Below, one piece after another: positions 53,046 to 61,602 of a DNA stretch of 64,000 nt. Positions within the stretch are counted from its first letter, which is position 1; the number at the start of each line of letters is the position of its first letter. The notes below the pieces were generated by a model that saw nothing but the letters and a program-made list of their open reading frames with translations, had not been told where the DNA came from and did not search any database. Both the position numbers and the translations under genes were made by a program. The stretch lies in assembly GCF_009828015.1 (NCBI RefSeq), contig NZ_WTYG01000001.1, positions 310,001-374,000 of the forward strand, in the 5' to 3' direction. The DNA is from Qipengyuania citrea (lineage in GTDB: Bacteria > Pseudomonadota > Alphaproteobacteria > Sphingomonadales > Sphingomonadaceae).

Positions 53046-56000
53046 ATGACCGAGGCTCTGTTCAACCGCAAAACCTTAAATCGGCAGCTTGCAGCCATTA
53101 ACGTTCCAAGCGCGGATCAGCTCAGCATTCTTCGCGCGTGGGCTTCCACCATCCGCGACGGCAGCATCCATACACAGTCCGAAACTGAAATCGAAGACCA
53201 GTTCAAGGACCGGATCGTGAGTGCGCTTTTGGGCTACCGCCCGTTCAACGAGACCGGTGAATGGACCGTTGCGTCGAAAGCATCGATCGGATCGGGAGTG
53301 GTCGACCTCGCTCTGGGCAATTTCACGCCGGAGAAGAAGGCCATCGTTGCCCCTTTCGAACTGAAAGGCGCACGCACTCGCGATCTCGATGCAATCATGC
53401 CGGGTCGCGCAAAAAGCCCGGTGCAGCAGGCTTGGGAATACGCCTCCGACAACGTCGGGACGAAATGGGTGCTGGTCTCCAACTACCTCGAAATCCGCCT
53501 CTACAGCTATGGCGAGGGCCGGCAATTCGTCGAGACGTTCGACTTAGCCCAAGGCGACGATCCGGAACTGGCCAAGCGCCTGCTTCTACTGCTGTCGGCG
53601 GGCAGCCTGCTCGGCGGACGGACCGCGGAAATCCTCGCCCAGAGCCGCCGCGAAGATCGCGACATCACCAACGCGCTTTACCTGCTCTACAGGGATCTGC
53701 GCGGCCAGCTGGTCGATGCGGTGCGTGCGGATCAAGCAGAGCTCGACCCGCTCGATGCGATCAGTGCCGCCCAGACCATTCTCGACCGGGTGCTGTTCAT
53801 CGCCTTTGCCGAAGATAACGGCCTGCTGCCCGACGACAGCCTGCTGCGCGCGTTCGAACATGCAGACCCCTACAACCCGCGTCCCGTCTGGCAGAACTTC
53901 CTCGGCCTGTTTCGCGCCATCGACGAGGGGAATACCCAGCTCAACATCCCACGCTACAATGGCGGCCTCTTCTCGCGCGATCCAGTCATCCCCGACCTCA
54001 ACCTGCCGGACGCCATCTGCGAGGGGTTCAAGCGCCTTGCCGAATACGACTTCGCCAGCGAAGTCTCGGTCACCGTTCTCGGCCATATCTTCGAGCAATC
54101 GATTGCCGATGTCGAAGCGCTGCAGGCGCAGGCGCTGGGCGAAGAACCGATCGAAACCAAAGCTAGTGGCACCAGTGGGCGGCGTAAGCGTGACGGCGTG
54201 GTCTATACGCCCGATTACGTCGCCCGCTTCATCGTTGACCAGACGCTGGGCGCACATGAGCGGGAGATTTTCACCGAAATCCTCGCTCGCCACGCCAAGC
54301 CTGGTGCGCAGGCCGACGACGATCCGATCAAATGGAAATCCGCCAAAGCGGAGCGGACCGCATGGGAGGAGTATCGCGCCCGATTGACCTCCCTTCGCAT
54401 TGTCGATCCTGCCTGCGGTTCGGGCGTTTTCCTGATCATGGCGTTCGACTGGCTGAAGGCCGCGCTGGAACGCGCCAATACCCGGATCGCGGAACTCTCC
54501 GGCACCGGCCATATGGGCGACCTCTACGATCCAGACAGCGAGATCCTGACGAATAATCTGTTCGGGGTGGACGTGAACAGCGAGAGCGTGGAGATCGCCA
54601 AGCTCAGCCTGTGGATCAAGACCGCCCGGCGCGGCAAGGTGCTCGACAGCCTCGACGGCAATCTGAAGGTCGGCGACAGCCTGATCGAGGATTCCAGCTA
54701 CGCCTATCGCGAACACGGCTTCGCTTGGAAGGAGGCATTCCCGCAGGTATTCACAGAAGGCGGCTTCGACGTGGTTCTGGGCAATCCGCCCTATGTGCGG
54801 ATGGAATTGCTCAAGCCGATGAAGCCTTGGCTGGAGAAACGCTACGAGGTCGTGTCCGACCGGGCCGACCTCTACGCGTATTTCTTCGAACGCGGGGTCA
54901 CTCTGCTGAAGCCCGGCGGCAGGCTCGGCTACATCAGCAGCTCGACCTTCTTCAAGACGGGTTCGGGGAAGCCGTTGCGCCACTTCCTGCGAACGAAGGC
55001 CGCGATCGAAACCGTGGTCGATTTCGGCGACATCCAGATCTTCGAAGGCGTCACGACCTATCCGGTCATCATGACCCTGCGCGCGGGCGCGCCGGAAGCG
55101 GACCACGCGCTGGATTTCTGGAAAGTGGACGCGCTGCCCGAAGCCGATTTCGCCGGGGCGTTCGAAGATGCGCGCAAACCTTATCCGCAGGACGCGCTGG
55201 GCGATGGATCGTGGGAACTGGAAAGGCCGGCACTGCGCCGCCTGCGGGAGAAGATCGTCGCCGGGCGTCCGACGCTGAAGGACGCTTATGGCTCACCGCT
55301 CTATGGCATCAAGACTGGGCTGAACGAGGCGTTCGTCATCGACACGCCGACCAAAGAACGGCTGTGCCGCGAGGATGGGAAATCGGCGGAACTGCTGAAG
55401 CCCTGGCTGGAGGGCAAGGATCTCAAACGCTGGCGGGCCGAACCGCGCGGCCTATGGATCATCTACATTCCCAAAAACCGCATCGCCATCGACGACTACC
55501 CCGCCATCCGCGACTGGCTGCTGCCGTTCAGGGAGCGGCTGGAGAAGCGCGCGACCAAGCAGGAATGGTTCGAATTGCAGCAGGCGCAAGAGGCGTATTC
55601 AGACTCCTTCAGCAGCCCAAAAATCATCTATTCGCGCTTTCTGAAACGCGCCGAGTTCATGTTCGATGAGCTTTTCAACTATCCGAACAATGCACTCTTC
55701 GCCATTCCAGGTGCAGGACACTTTCTCCTCGCCATCCTAAATTCTCCGGTCTGCTGGCAGCACCTCCGCTCACAGAGCACCGATTTAAGCGGCGGTTTTT
55801 CGCAGGCCGATGCTGCAGACCTCGAGACCTTGCCGATCCCCACCGCCACCGACGAGCAGAAAGCCGAACTCGCTAGCCTGGCCGAAACCGCGCAAGCCGC
55901 GGCGGAGGAACGCTATGGCCTCCAGCAGGAGGTCACGCGCCGCATTCCCGACCTTGCCGCCGACCCCACCTCGGCGAAGTTGACCAAAAAACTCAAGGAA

Positions 56001-56234
56001 TGGTGGACCCTGCCCGACTTCCCGGCCTTCCAAAAGGAAGTGAAGAAGGCGTTGAAGGCCGACATTCCGCTCAAGGAAAGAAACGACTGGGACACCTGGC
56101 TCAGCGAAAACCGTGCCGAAATCGACCGCCTGACCGACCGCATCCGCACTTGCGAGCGGGAGATCAACGCCAAGGTCTACGCCCTGTTCGACCTCGATGC
56201 CGATGACATCGCCTTACTGGAAGGGAAAATCTAG
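53046..56234 (+). CDS. Type IIG restriction-modification enzyme (Eco57I-like, fused nuclease and adenine methyltransferase)
   Basis: 1062 residues. N-terminal PD-(D/E)xK-type nuclease: VVDLALGNF with Asp87 and PFELKGA with Glu105 and Lys107. Methyltransferase motif I is RIVDPACGSGVFLIMAFDW at about residue 450, and motif IV is VLGNPPYVRMELL at about residue 580, the N6-adenine class. The C-terminal part (GIKTGLNEAFVID, then GFSQADAADLETLPIP) is a TaqI/Eco57I-type target-recognition region followed by a coiled-coil tail. One polypeptide modifies and cuts; the target site cannot be read. No other RM subunit is nearby. Confidence 0.9.
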   Translation: MTEALFNRKTLNRQLAAINVPSADQLSILRAWASTIRDGSIHTQSETEIEDQFKDRIVSALLGYRPFNETGEWTVASKASIGSGVVDLALGNFTPEKKAIVAPFELKGARTRDLDAIMPGRAKSPVQQAWEYASDNVGTKWVLVSNYLEIRLYSYGEGRQFVETFDLAQGDDPELAKRLLLLLSAGSLLGGRTAEILAQSRREDRDITNALYLLYRDLRGQLVDAVRADQAELDPLDAISAAQTILDRVLFIAFAEDNGLLPDDSLLRAFEHADPYNPRPVWQNFLGLFRAIDEGNTQLNIPRYNGGLFSRDPVIPDLNLPDAICEGFKRLAEYDFASEVSVTVLGHIFEQSIADVEALQAQALGEEPIETKASGTSGRRKRDGVVYTPDYVARFIVDQTLGAHEREIFTEILARHAKPGAQADDDPIKWKSAKAERTAWEEYRARLTSLRIVDPACGSGVFLIMAFDWLKAALERANTRIAELSGTGHMGDLYDPDSEILTNNLFGVDVNSESVEIAKLSLWIKTARRGKVLDSLDGNLKVGDSLIEDSSYAYREHGFAWKEAFPQVFTEGGFDVVLGNPPYVRMELLKPMKPWLEKRYEVVSDRADLYAYFFERGVTLLKPGGRLGYISSSTFFKTGSGKPLRHFLRTKAAIETVVDFGDIQIFEGVTTYPVIMTLRAGAPEADHALDFWKVDALPEADFAGAFEDARKPYPQDALGDGSWELERPALRRLREKIVAGRPTLKDAYGSPLYGIKTGLNEAFVIDTPTKERLCREDGKSAELLKPWLEGKDLKRWRAEPRGLWIIYIPKNRIAIDDYPAIRDWLLPFRERLEKRATKQEWFELQQAQEAYSDSFSSPKIIYSRFLKRAEFMFDELFNYPNNALFAIPGAGHFLLAILNSPVCWQHLRSQSTDLSGGFSQADAADLETLPIPTATDEQKAELASLAETAQAAAEERYGLQQEVTRRIPDLAADPTSAKLTKKLKEWWTLPDFPAFQKEVKKALKADIPLKERNDWDTWLSENRAEIDRLTDRIRTCEREINAKVYALFDLDADDIALLEGKI

Positions 56235-56404
56235 CCAGCGCCGCTCTTGCGAAACCGGTCGTCGGTGTCATGCATCATCGCTTCGACGTGTCGCAGCAGT
56301 GAACCATGTGGCTCTCGGCACCAGCGTCCTGCTGCGCCAAAACCCTCCATGCATATGTTCAATAGAACTCGGCGAATTGGCAATTTCGCCAGATAGAAAT
56401 TGAC

Positions 56405-56773
56405 TTAGCTGGAATAAAGGAACGTCCTAAACCCCCGCGGCGGCGCCGCCTTAGTTTTCGATCTCGGCCCAATGCTCGGAATGGGTTTCTCTTCAACTAA
56501 TGTCACACGCGAACTCGACCATGCGTGACCCTCCAGTTCCGCAATCTGGATCACGGCTGTAATAGCCCGGCCTTTCAAACTCAGCATGATACTTTCGGGA
56601 ATTCTAGTCTCGATCCTTGTTATGAATTCGCCTCTAGCTTGCGAGCGGAAGACGATAACCCTTGGATTGCTCCCATGTCTTGGGGTCGCAAAGACGATTT
56701 CGCACGGCAAGAAGTTGCTGGCCAAGCCGTGCCTCAGATGGTGCATGGTTGGCGATCTCGATATGACAGTCAT
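56405..56773 (-). CDS. Possible small hypothetical protein
   Basis: 122 residues from an ATG with GGAAG seven bases upstream. Reads MTVISRSPTMHHLRHGLASN and contains IPESIMLSLKGRAITAVIQI, which has plausible alternating beta character. It lies between the convergent Type IIG gene and the recombinase, starting 17 bases after the recombinase stop. No family recognised, and the coding signal is only moderate. If it is not real, 56235-56789 is non-coding, with a GC-only palindrome at 56439-56450 and nothing else I can name. Confidence 0.35.
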   Translation of the reverse strand: MTVISRSPTMHHLRHGLASNFLPCEIVFATPRHGSNPRVIVFRSQARGEFITRIETRIPESIMLSLKGRAITAVIQIAELEGHAWSSSRVTLVEEKPIPSIGPRSKTKAAPPRGFRTFLYSS

Positions 56774-56789
56774 CACGCAAACTTCCGAA

Positions 56790-58859
56790 CTATTGACAGA
56801 ACTTACGCTGCGCATCCCGGCCAGGAGCAGATCCCACGCGCGAGCGCAGTCGAAGGGGTAGCAAATTGATCGTCGTTTGCCGGGGTATATGCGACGTGAC
56901 GTTGGGCATTTCGCGCACCATTACGTCAAGCCGTTCGCGCAGCTCCTTGACCTCTCCCAGCGCCAGAGCGCGCCGGTTGTATTTCTTCTGCCCGGTCCCT
57001 TGAGACGCATGCCCCATATGCATATCGAGGATCTTCTGCGCGACAGTCGGCGAGGCAAGGACACTGAGATTGTAGGTTCGCTGCGAGTGGAAATCGGCCT
57101 TCTTGCCATCGCTCGTTTCGGGCAGCGGCATCACGCCATGAGTAGCGTCCGCCATATACCGCCATGCAATGGCATAGAACCGGCGACCGCCGATTGCAGG
57201 CACCTTCTTGCCGTCGCCGCGATACTTTGCCTCTTTGCACCAGAGCTCAGGGAAAACTGGGGTGCATGTCCCAGCCTGATGGTCCTGCTCCTTCGCGATT
57301 GCCTCGACATACCTCTGTAATCCCAGTTCGAGAAGCTGAGGGTGCAGCGGCATGACACGGTCACGAGCCTTGTTCTTCAGGCGGCGAAGCTTGTTTTTCT
57401 TGACCACGAGGTAGGGCACCTCGCTGTCGAAATTGAAGTCATCGACTTCGAGCCCTGCCCCTTCTTCGCGACACACGCCCGTGTAGGTTGCGATAACTGG
57501 AAGCCAGTAAGCCGCATCCATATATACTCGAGGCCGATTATTCGGCCTCAGGCGCTCAACGCTACCGCCGCCACCCTGCCAGAGAGGCAGGGAATAGAGG
57601 GTGGTCAAATGCTCCGGCGTCCACGGCATGCGGTCAGGGTCTCCGGGATCGTCTTCGACCCGGAGAGTGTATTCGAGGAAATCGACTTCGAGCCTGTCAC
57701 CGTATTTCAAGCGCCAGTGGGTTTTGGCGAGACGCCTCGACACGTTCTGGAGAATGCTGAGGTCGCGATTAATCGTTCTCGGGCTCCGCTCCATCCCCCT
57801 ATTAGACGGAATGGCGTTCTCGTCGAACGGGACAGCCATCGCCCCGGATTTGTTCAGCTTGCCCCATGAGAATTTGTTGGGGAATTTGGCAACGGTTTTG
57901 GCAAAGTATTTTGCATCGGCCGCGCTCCAATCCCGCAGCGGCTTATCGCCACATATCCATGCAGCGCGTTCACATACCGCTTCTCGTTGACCGTTGTCTT
58001 TTTCCCAGCCCTTTTCGTCCTCCAACTCCGCCAAGACCTCCTTCATCACCTCGCTGAAGCGCAGATCGCTCGGGAATGCGTAAATGCTTTCGTCGACAGT
58101 TTGAGACGCAGGCGAGGCAGTTGCCAGGTCTCCTGCGACAGATATTGAGGAGATTCGAGATTGATGCCGACCCGCCCACACCTTCCCGATGATTTCGTCA
58201 TCGAGAAGGGCCATAGCCCCCCGCCCTGATGATCTCACCTCGTCGCTGTCGACCATAGCCGCACGGTGGTGCGCCTCGGCATATCCACGAAGCAGATGCG
58301 CACGCGCTTCGCTCACTGTGCCATCGTTGAGCGGGCAGTCGAACTCACCCAACGCCTGCAAGGCTTCATCGCGGCTTACACTGCCTGGCGTAACGAACAG
58401 ATGCAGCGTCTTCCACAAGAGCAGGATTTCATCGCTTGTCCAGCTCTCGTCGACCTCAGCTTCGAAGGTCTCGAGATCGATGGTTGCGGCATCGTGCGGC
58501 ACACGTGCCACGATCCGATAGGCCGCTTCCATTATCTTGTGCGTCGCCGCGTGAGGGTGTGTGGCACCAATGGGGGCCGTGAAAGATGCTGTCGCGCGCG
58601 CGAGCTCGTCTTTCAGCCCTTTCCGGAACAGCACCTCCTGCTCTTCGATCGTAAGATGGCCGCGCTGTCTTTCCTGCGTGAGCAACATGATTAAGTCGTC
58701 CCATTTCGCGGCCAGCCGACGGGCGAGGCGACGTGCCTCGCTTGGGTCGGATGTGCCGAGCGCTATGCTTATAGGACGCCTACAGTTGTAGTCAGAAGGC
58801 ATTCTTCGCCGGAAATGATAACGCGCACCGCGGCGCACGAGATAGCTGTGCTGCCGCAT
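56790..58859 (-). CDS. Tyrosine recombinase (island integrase), 689 residues
   Basis: The N-terminus MRQHSYLVRRGARYHFRRRM is the DUF6538-like cap seen in alphaproteobacterial integrases. The catalytic domain has TGVCREEGAGLEV (first arginine), HSQRTYNL (His591, Arg594), HMGHAS (His617) and KKYNRR (nucleophile Tyr627), a full R...HxxR...H...Y set. It is about 300 residues longer than phage integrases because of the N-terminal cap and a large arm-binding region. The start lies 144 bp from the tRNA-Gly 3' end and the gene points away from it, the usual layout for an integrase beside its att site. Confidence 0.9.
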   Translation of the reverse strand: MRQHSYLVRRGARYHFRRRMPSDYNCRRPISIALGTSDPSEARRLARRLAAKWDDLIMLLTQERQRGHLTIEEQEVLFRKGLKDELARATASFTAPIGATHPHAATHKIMEAAYRIVARVPHDAATIDLETFEAEVDESWTSDEILLLWKTLHLFVTPGSVSRDEALQALGEFDCPLNDGTVSEARAHLLRGYAEAHHRAAMVDSDEVRSSGRGAMALLDDEIIGKVWAGRHQSRISSISVAGDLATASPASQTVDESIYAFPSDLRFSEVMKEVLAELEDEKGWEKDNGQREAVCERAAWICGDKPLRDWSAADAKYFAKTVAKFPNKFSWGKLNKSGAMAVPFDENAIPSNRGMERSPRTINRDLSILQNVSRRLAKTHWRLKYGDRLEVDFLEYTLRVEDDPGDPDRMPWTPEHLTTLYSLPLWQGGGGSVERLRPNNRPRVYMDAAYWLPVIATYTGVCREEGAGLEVDDFNFDSEVPYLVVKKNKLRRLKNKARDRVMPLHPQLLELGLQRYVEAIAKEQDHQAGTCTPVFPELWCKEAKYRGDGKKVPAIGGRRFYAIAWRYMADATHGVMPLPETSDGKKADFHSQRTYNLSVLASPTVAQKILDMHMGHASQGTGQKKYNRRALALGEVKELRERLDVMVREMPNVTSHIPRQTTINLLPLRLRSRVGSAPGRDAQRKFCQ

Positions 58860-58864
58860 GTCAG

Positions 58865-58876
58865 CGAACGCGTTCG
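58865..58876. promoter_or_regulatory. CGAACGCGTTCG palindrome ahead of the recombinase
   Basis: Identical to the palindrome upstream of the relaxase gene (24301-24312). Ends five bases before the recombinase start codon. Candidate operator shared by both mobility genes. Confidence 0.45.
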
Positions 58877-58916
58877 GCGAATAGGTCCGCCAGACTGACG
58901 GCTATCACTATGATAC

Positions 58917-58942
58917 TGTGAGAAGCCGTGTGAGAAGCTATG
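58917..58942 (+). repeat. Tandem TGTGAGAAGC repeats near the right island end
   Basis: TGTGAGAAGC occurs at 58917-58926 and again at 58929-58938, the second extended to GTGAGAAGCTATG (58930-58942), identical to 22040-22052 at the left end. Twelve-base spacing fits binding on one DNA face. Candidate recombinase arm or excisionase sites. Confidence 0.5.
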
Positions 58943-59003
58943 GGTGAAGGTGTGCGCACTACCGCCTCCGGAATGGCGGTTTTCTGCGGCTAATTCAGGA
59001 TTG

Positions 59004-59031
59004 TGGAGCGGGTGAAGGGAATCGAACCCTC
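59004..59031 (-). repeat. Right attachment repeat (within tRNA-Gly 3' end)
   Basis: The 3' 28 bases of the intact tRNA-Gly, matching 21965-21992 at 26 positions in the same orientation. The recombination point is within this block. Confidence 0.8.
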
Positions 59032-59077
59032 GTCGTCAGCTTGGGAAGCTGCTGCTCTACCATTGAGCTACACCCGC
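59004..59077 (-). tRNA. tRNA-Gly (anticodon CCC), island insertion site
   Basis: 74 bases on the minus strand with encoded CCA. Acceptor GCGGGTG pairs with CACCCGC, D-arm GCTCAATGGTAGAGC, anticodon loop TTCCCAA between GCAGC and GCTGA, T-arm AGGGTTCGATTCCCT. The anticodon bases are CCC (complement at 59043-59045). The outermost anticodon-stem pair is a mismatch in my folding, otherwise canonical. The gene is intact because the island carries a copy of its own 3' end. Confidence 0.93.
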
Positions 59078-59193
59078 GAGGCGGCGCGGCGCTTGCCACG
59101 GAACGCGCGTGGCGGTCAATACAAACCGGCGGCCACGGCGGAAAACGGCGTGCGCGCCCTTCCCCCGCGGGCAGCACGCCCTACAAGGCCCGC

Positions 59194-60264
59194 ATGACGA
59201 ACAAGCGCGCATGGGTGAACTGGGCGATCGGCCGGATAGAGGCCGACTTCAACCGTTCGGCCGACACGCATCTGATCCCGCTGCCGGTCCCCGCGCTGCC
59301 TGATATCGCGATCTATCTGAAGGACGAATCGAGCCATCCGACCGGCAGCCTCAAGCACCGGCTGGCGCGATCGCTGTTTCTCTATGGCCTGTGCAACGGC
59401 TGGATCTGCGAGAACACCCCAGTGGTCGAGGCATCGAGCGGATCGACCGCGGTTTCCGAAGCCTATTTCGCGCGCATGCTGGGGCTGCGGTTCATCGCCG
59501 TGGTGCCGCGCAGCACCGCGCAGGCCAAGATCGATGCCATCGCATTCTACGGCGGCGAATGCCATTTCGTCGGCGCGCCCGGCGAAGTCTACGCAGCGGC
59601 GCAGTCGCTCGCCGACGAATTGGGCGGCCATTATATCGACCAGTTCACCTATGCCGAACGCGCGACCGACTGGCGCAGCAACAACAATATCGCCGAATCG
59701 ATTTTCGCGCAGATGGCGCGCGAGCCGCATCCGGTGCCGCGCTGGGTCGTCTGCGGTGCGGGAACGGGCGGCACCTCCGCCACAATCGGCCGCTTTGCAC
59801 GCTACAATCGCCATGACACCGGGGTCTGCGTCGCCGATCCCGCGGGATCGGTGTTCCACCGCCACTGGGCCGAGCGCAGCGTAGCGCGCGTCGATCATTC
59901 GGCCGGATGCATCGAAGGCATCGGCCGGCAGCGGGTCGAACCCAGTTTCCTGCCCGATATCGTCGACCGGATGGAAGTGGTGGCAGACGCCGCCTCGATC
60001 GCCGCCGCCCATGAAGTCAGCGCCCGCCTGGGGCGGCGCTGCGGGGGTTCGACCGGGACCAATGTGTGGGCCTGCGCGCGCATCGCCGCCGAAATGGCCG
60101 CGCGCGGCGAAACGGGCTCGATCGTGTCGATCCTGTGCGACGACGGCGCGCGGTATGCCGACACAATCTTCGACGCGGAGTGGCTGGCGGCGCGCGACCT
60201 CAACGTCGCGGCGCCGCGACAGGCGATCTCCGACTTCTTCGAAACCGGTCGCTTCGCCGGCTAG
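59194..60264 (+). CDS. PLP-dependent cysteine synthase family protein
   Basis: 356 residues of fold-type II PLP enzyme. [12 protein letters not shown] holds the cofactor lysine (Lys54), [18 protein letters not shown] is the substrate/phosphate loop, and [19 protein letters not shown] the glycine-rich PLP-phosphate loop. The overall sequence resembles the L-cysteine desulfhydrase-like branch of CysK-type proteins; the reaction (sulfide release or cysteine synthesis) is not decided. First gene right of the island; 35 bp separate it from the next gene. Confidence 0.88.
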   Translation: MTNKRAWVNWAIGRIEADFNRSADTHLIPLPVPALPDIAIYLKDESSHPTGSLKHRLARSLFLYGLCNGWICENTPVVEASSGSTAVSEAYFARMLGLRFIAVVPRSTAQAKIDAIAFYGGECHFVGAPGEVYAAAQSLADELGGHYIDQFTYAERATDWRSNNNIAESIFAQMAREPHPVPRWVVCGAGTGGTSATIGRFARYNRHDTGVCVADPAGSVFHRHWAERSVARVDHSAGCIEGIGRQRVEPSFLPDIVDRMEVVADAASIAAAHEVSARLGRRCGGSTGTNVWACARIAAEMAARGETGSIVSILCDDGARYADTIFDAEWLAARDLNVAAPRQAISDFFETGRFAG

Positions 60265-60299
60265 ACACTGCATCTCCAGAACAAGGGCTGCCGCATCAC

Positions 60300-61514
60300 A
60301 TGATCAGCGACGACAGGATTATTCTCGGGCTGCTGGCCCTCGTACTGGGTTTCGTATTCGCCACGCGCGACCGCCCCGGCTGGCAGCGTTTCTACGTCTT
60401 CGTGCCGATCATCCTGGTCTGCTATCTCGTCCCCAGCCTGATGACGACTTTCGGGCTGATCGACGTATCCGAAAGCAATCTGTGGCCGGTAGCGAAGGAT
60501 TATTTCCTGCCCGCCGCGCTGTTCCTGATGACACTGTCGATCGACATCAAGGGGATCCTCGGTCTCGGCAGCAAGGCGATCGTCATGTTCCTGACCGCCA
60601 CGGTGGGCATCGTCCTCGGCGGGCCGCTGGCACTGTGGATCGTGGCGCAGTTCGAACCTTCGATCATCGGTTCGGGCGATACCGCCGCATGGCGCGGGCT
60701 GGCGACGCTGGCGGGAAGCTGGATCGGCGGCGGCGCCAACCAGACCGCGATGCTCGAAGTCTATGGCTATCCGCTCGAGGGTTTTGCCGCGCTGCTGGCG
60801 GTCGACATCATCGTCGCCGAGATCTGGATGGTGTTCCTGCTCTATGGCGCGGGCGCGCACGAGCGCGTCGACAAATGGCTGGGCGCGGACAGTTCATCGA
60901 TTGCCCGGCTGCGCGACACGATGGCCGATTACACTGCAAGCATCGAACGCGTCGCCAAGGCCAATGACTATGTCCTGCTGTTCGGTGTGACCTTCGCCAT
61001 CGTCGGTCTCGCGCACCTGCTTGGCGGCTGGCTGGGCGGCTGGTTCGCCGCGATGCAGGGCGAGGACGCCACGCTGGCGAGCGAGTTCTTCTGGGTCGTG
61101 GTCATCGCCACCACTGCGGGGCTGGCCGCCAGCTTCACCCGTGCACGCGAGCTAGAAGGTATCGGCGCCAGCAAGTTCGGCGTGTTGTTCATCTTCCTGC
61201 TGGTGGCGGTGATCGGCACGCGGATGGACGTGACCAAGATCGCCGATGCGCCCGCTTTCATGGCGATCGGCTTCATTTGGATGCTGTTCCACGTCATCCT
61301 GCTGCTGAGCGTGGCCAAGATCATCAAGGCGCCGTTCTTCTTCGTCGCGGTGGGCAGCAAGGCGAATATCGGCGGCGCGGCATCGGCCCCGGTGGTGGCG
61401 GCGGCCTTCCACCCCGCACTGGCCCCGGTCGGCGTGTTGCTGGCTGTGCTGGGCTATGCGCTGGGGACCTATGGCGCGATCCTGTGCGCGCAGATGATGG
61501 CCGGTATCGGCTAG
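60300..61514 (+). CDS. DUF819 family membrane protein
   Basis: 404 residues with about ten to eleven membrane helices. The segment GSWIGGGANQTAMLEV near residue 140 and the later VAVGSKANIGGAASAPVVAA are the paired DUF819 (YjcL-like) signatures; the two halves look like an inverted repeat, as in transporters. The family has no established substrate. It follows the PLP gene by 35 bases and is probably co-transcribed with it. Confidence 0.88.
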   Translation: MISDDRIILGLLALVLGFVFATRDRPGWQRFYVFVPIILVCYLVPSLMTTFGLIDVSESNLWPVAKDYFLPAALFLMTLSIDIKGILGLGSKAIVMFLTATVGIVLGGPLALWIVAQFEPSIIGSGDTAAWRGLATLAGSWIGGGANQTAMLEVYGYPLEGFAALLAVDIIVAEIWMVFLLYGAGAHERVDKWLGADSSSIARLRDTMADYTASIERVAKANDYVLLFGVTFAIVGLAHLLGGWLGGWFAAMQGEDATLASEFFWVVVIATTAGLAASFTRARELEGIGASKFGVLFIFLLVAVIGTRMDVTKIADAPAFMAIGFIWMLFHVILLLSVAKIIKAPFFFVAVGSKANIGGAASAPVVAAAFHPALAPVGVLLAVLGYALGTYGAILCAQMMAGIG

Positions 61515-61602
61515 CCGCGCGCGGCAAAGGTTTCACCCGATACCGGTTGCTTTCGGACCTTGCGCGCGTATGGGCCGTTGCAAAGAAAAGAGAGGAACTT
61601 TC

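Larger units (their letters stand above)
21965..59031. mobile_element. Putative 37-kb integrative island in tRNA-Gly(CCC)
   Basis: Bounded by a 28-base direct repeat of the tRNA-Gly 3' end (21965-21992 and 59004-59031, 26 identical). A tyrosine recombinase (56790-58859) sits beside the intact tRNA and reads away from it. A MobV-type relaxase and a KfrA-like protein sit at the other end, so it could be mobilised but shows no conjugation (type IV secretion) genes. Shared short repeats occur near both ends. Cargo includes tamAB, a 12-gene envelope-protein operon, two exonucleases and a Type IIG restriction enzyme. Presence of tamAB, normally core, raises the chance that the element is old or composite. 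Confidence 0.75.

Noticed and set aside
56439-56450. GGCGGCGCCGCC palindrome after the Type IIG gene as a terminator
   Set aside because: Only twelve bases with no loop and no T-run, and more than 200 bp from the stop. A GC-rich palindrome of this size is not informative.
25273-58790. 17 of 19 bases shared between 25273-25291 (upstream of the KfrA-like gene) and 58772-58790 (inside the recombinase gene)
   Set aside because: With all pairs in 37 kb, several matches of this quality are expected by chance, and one copy is coding sequence.
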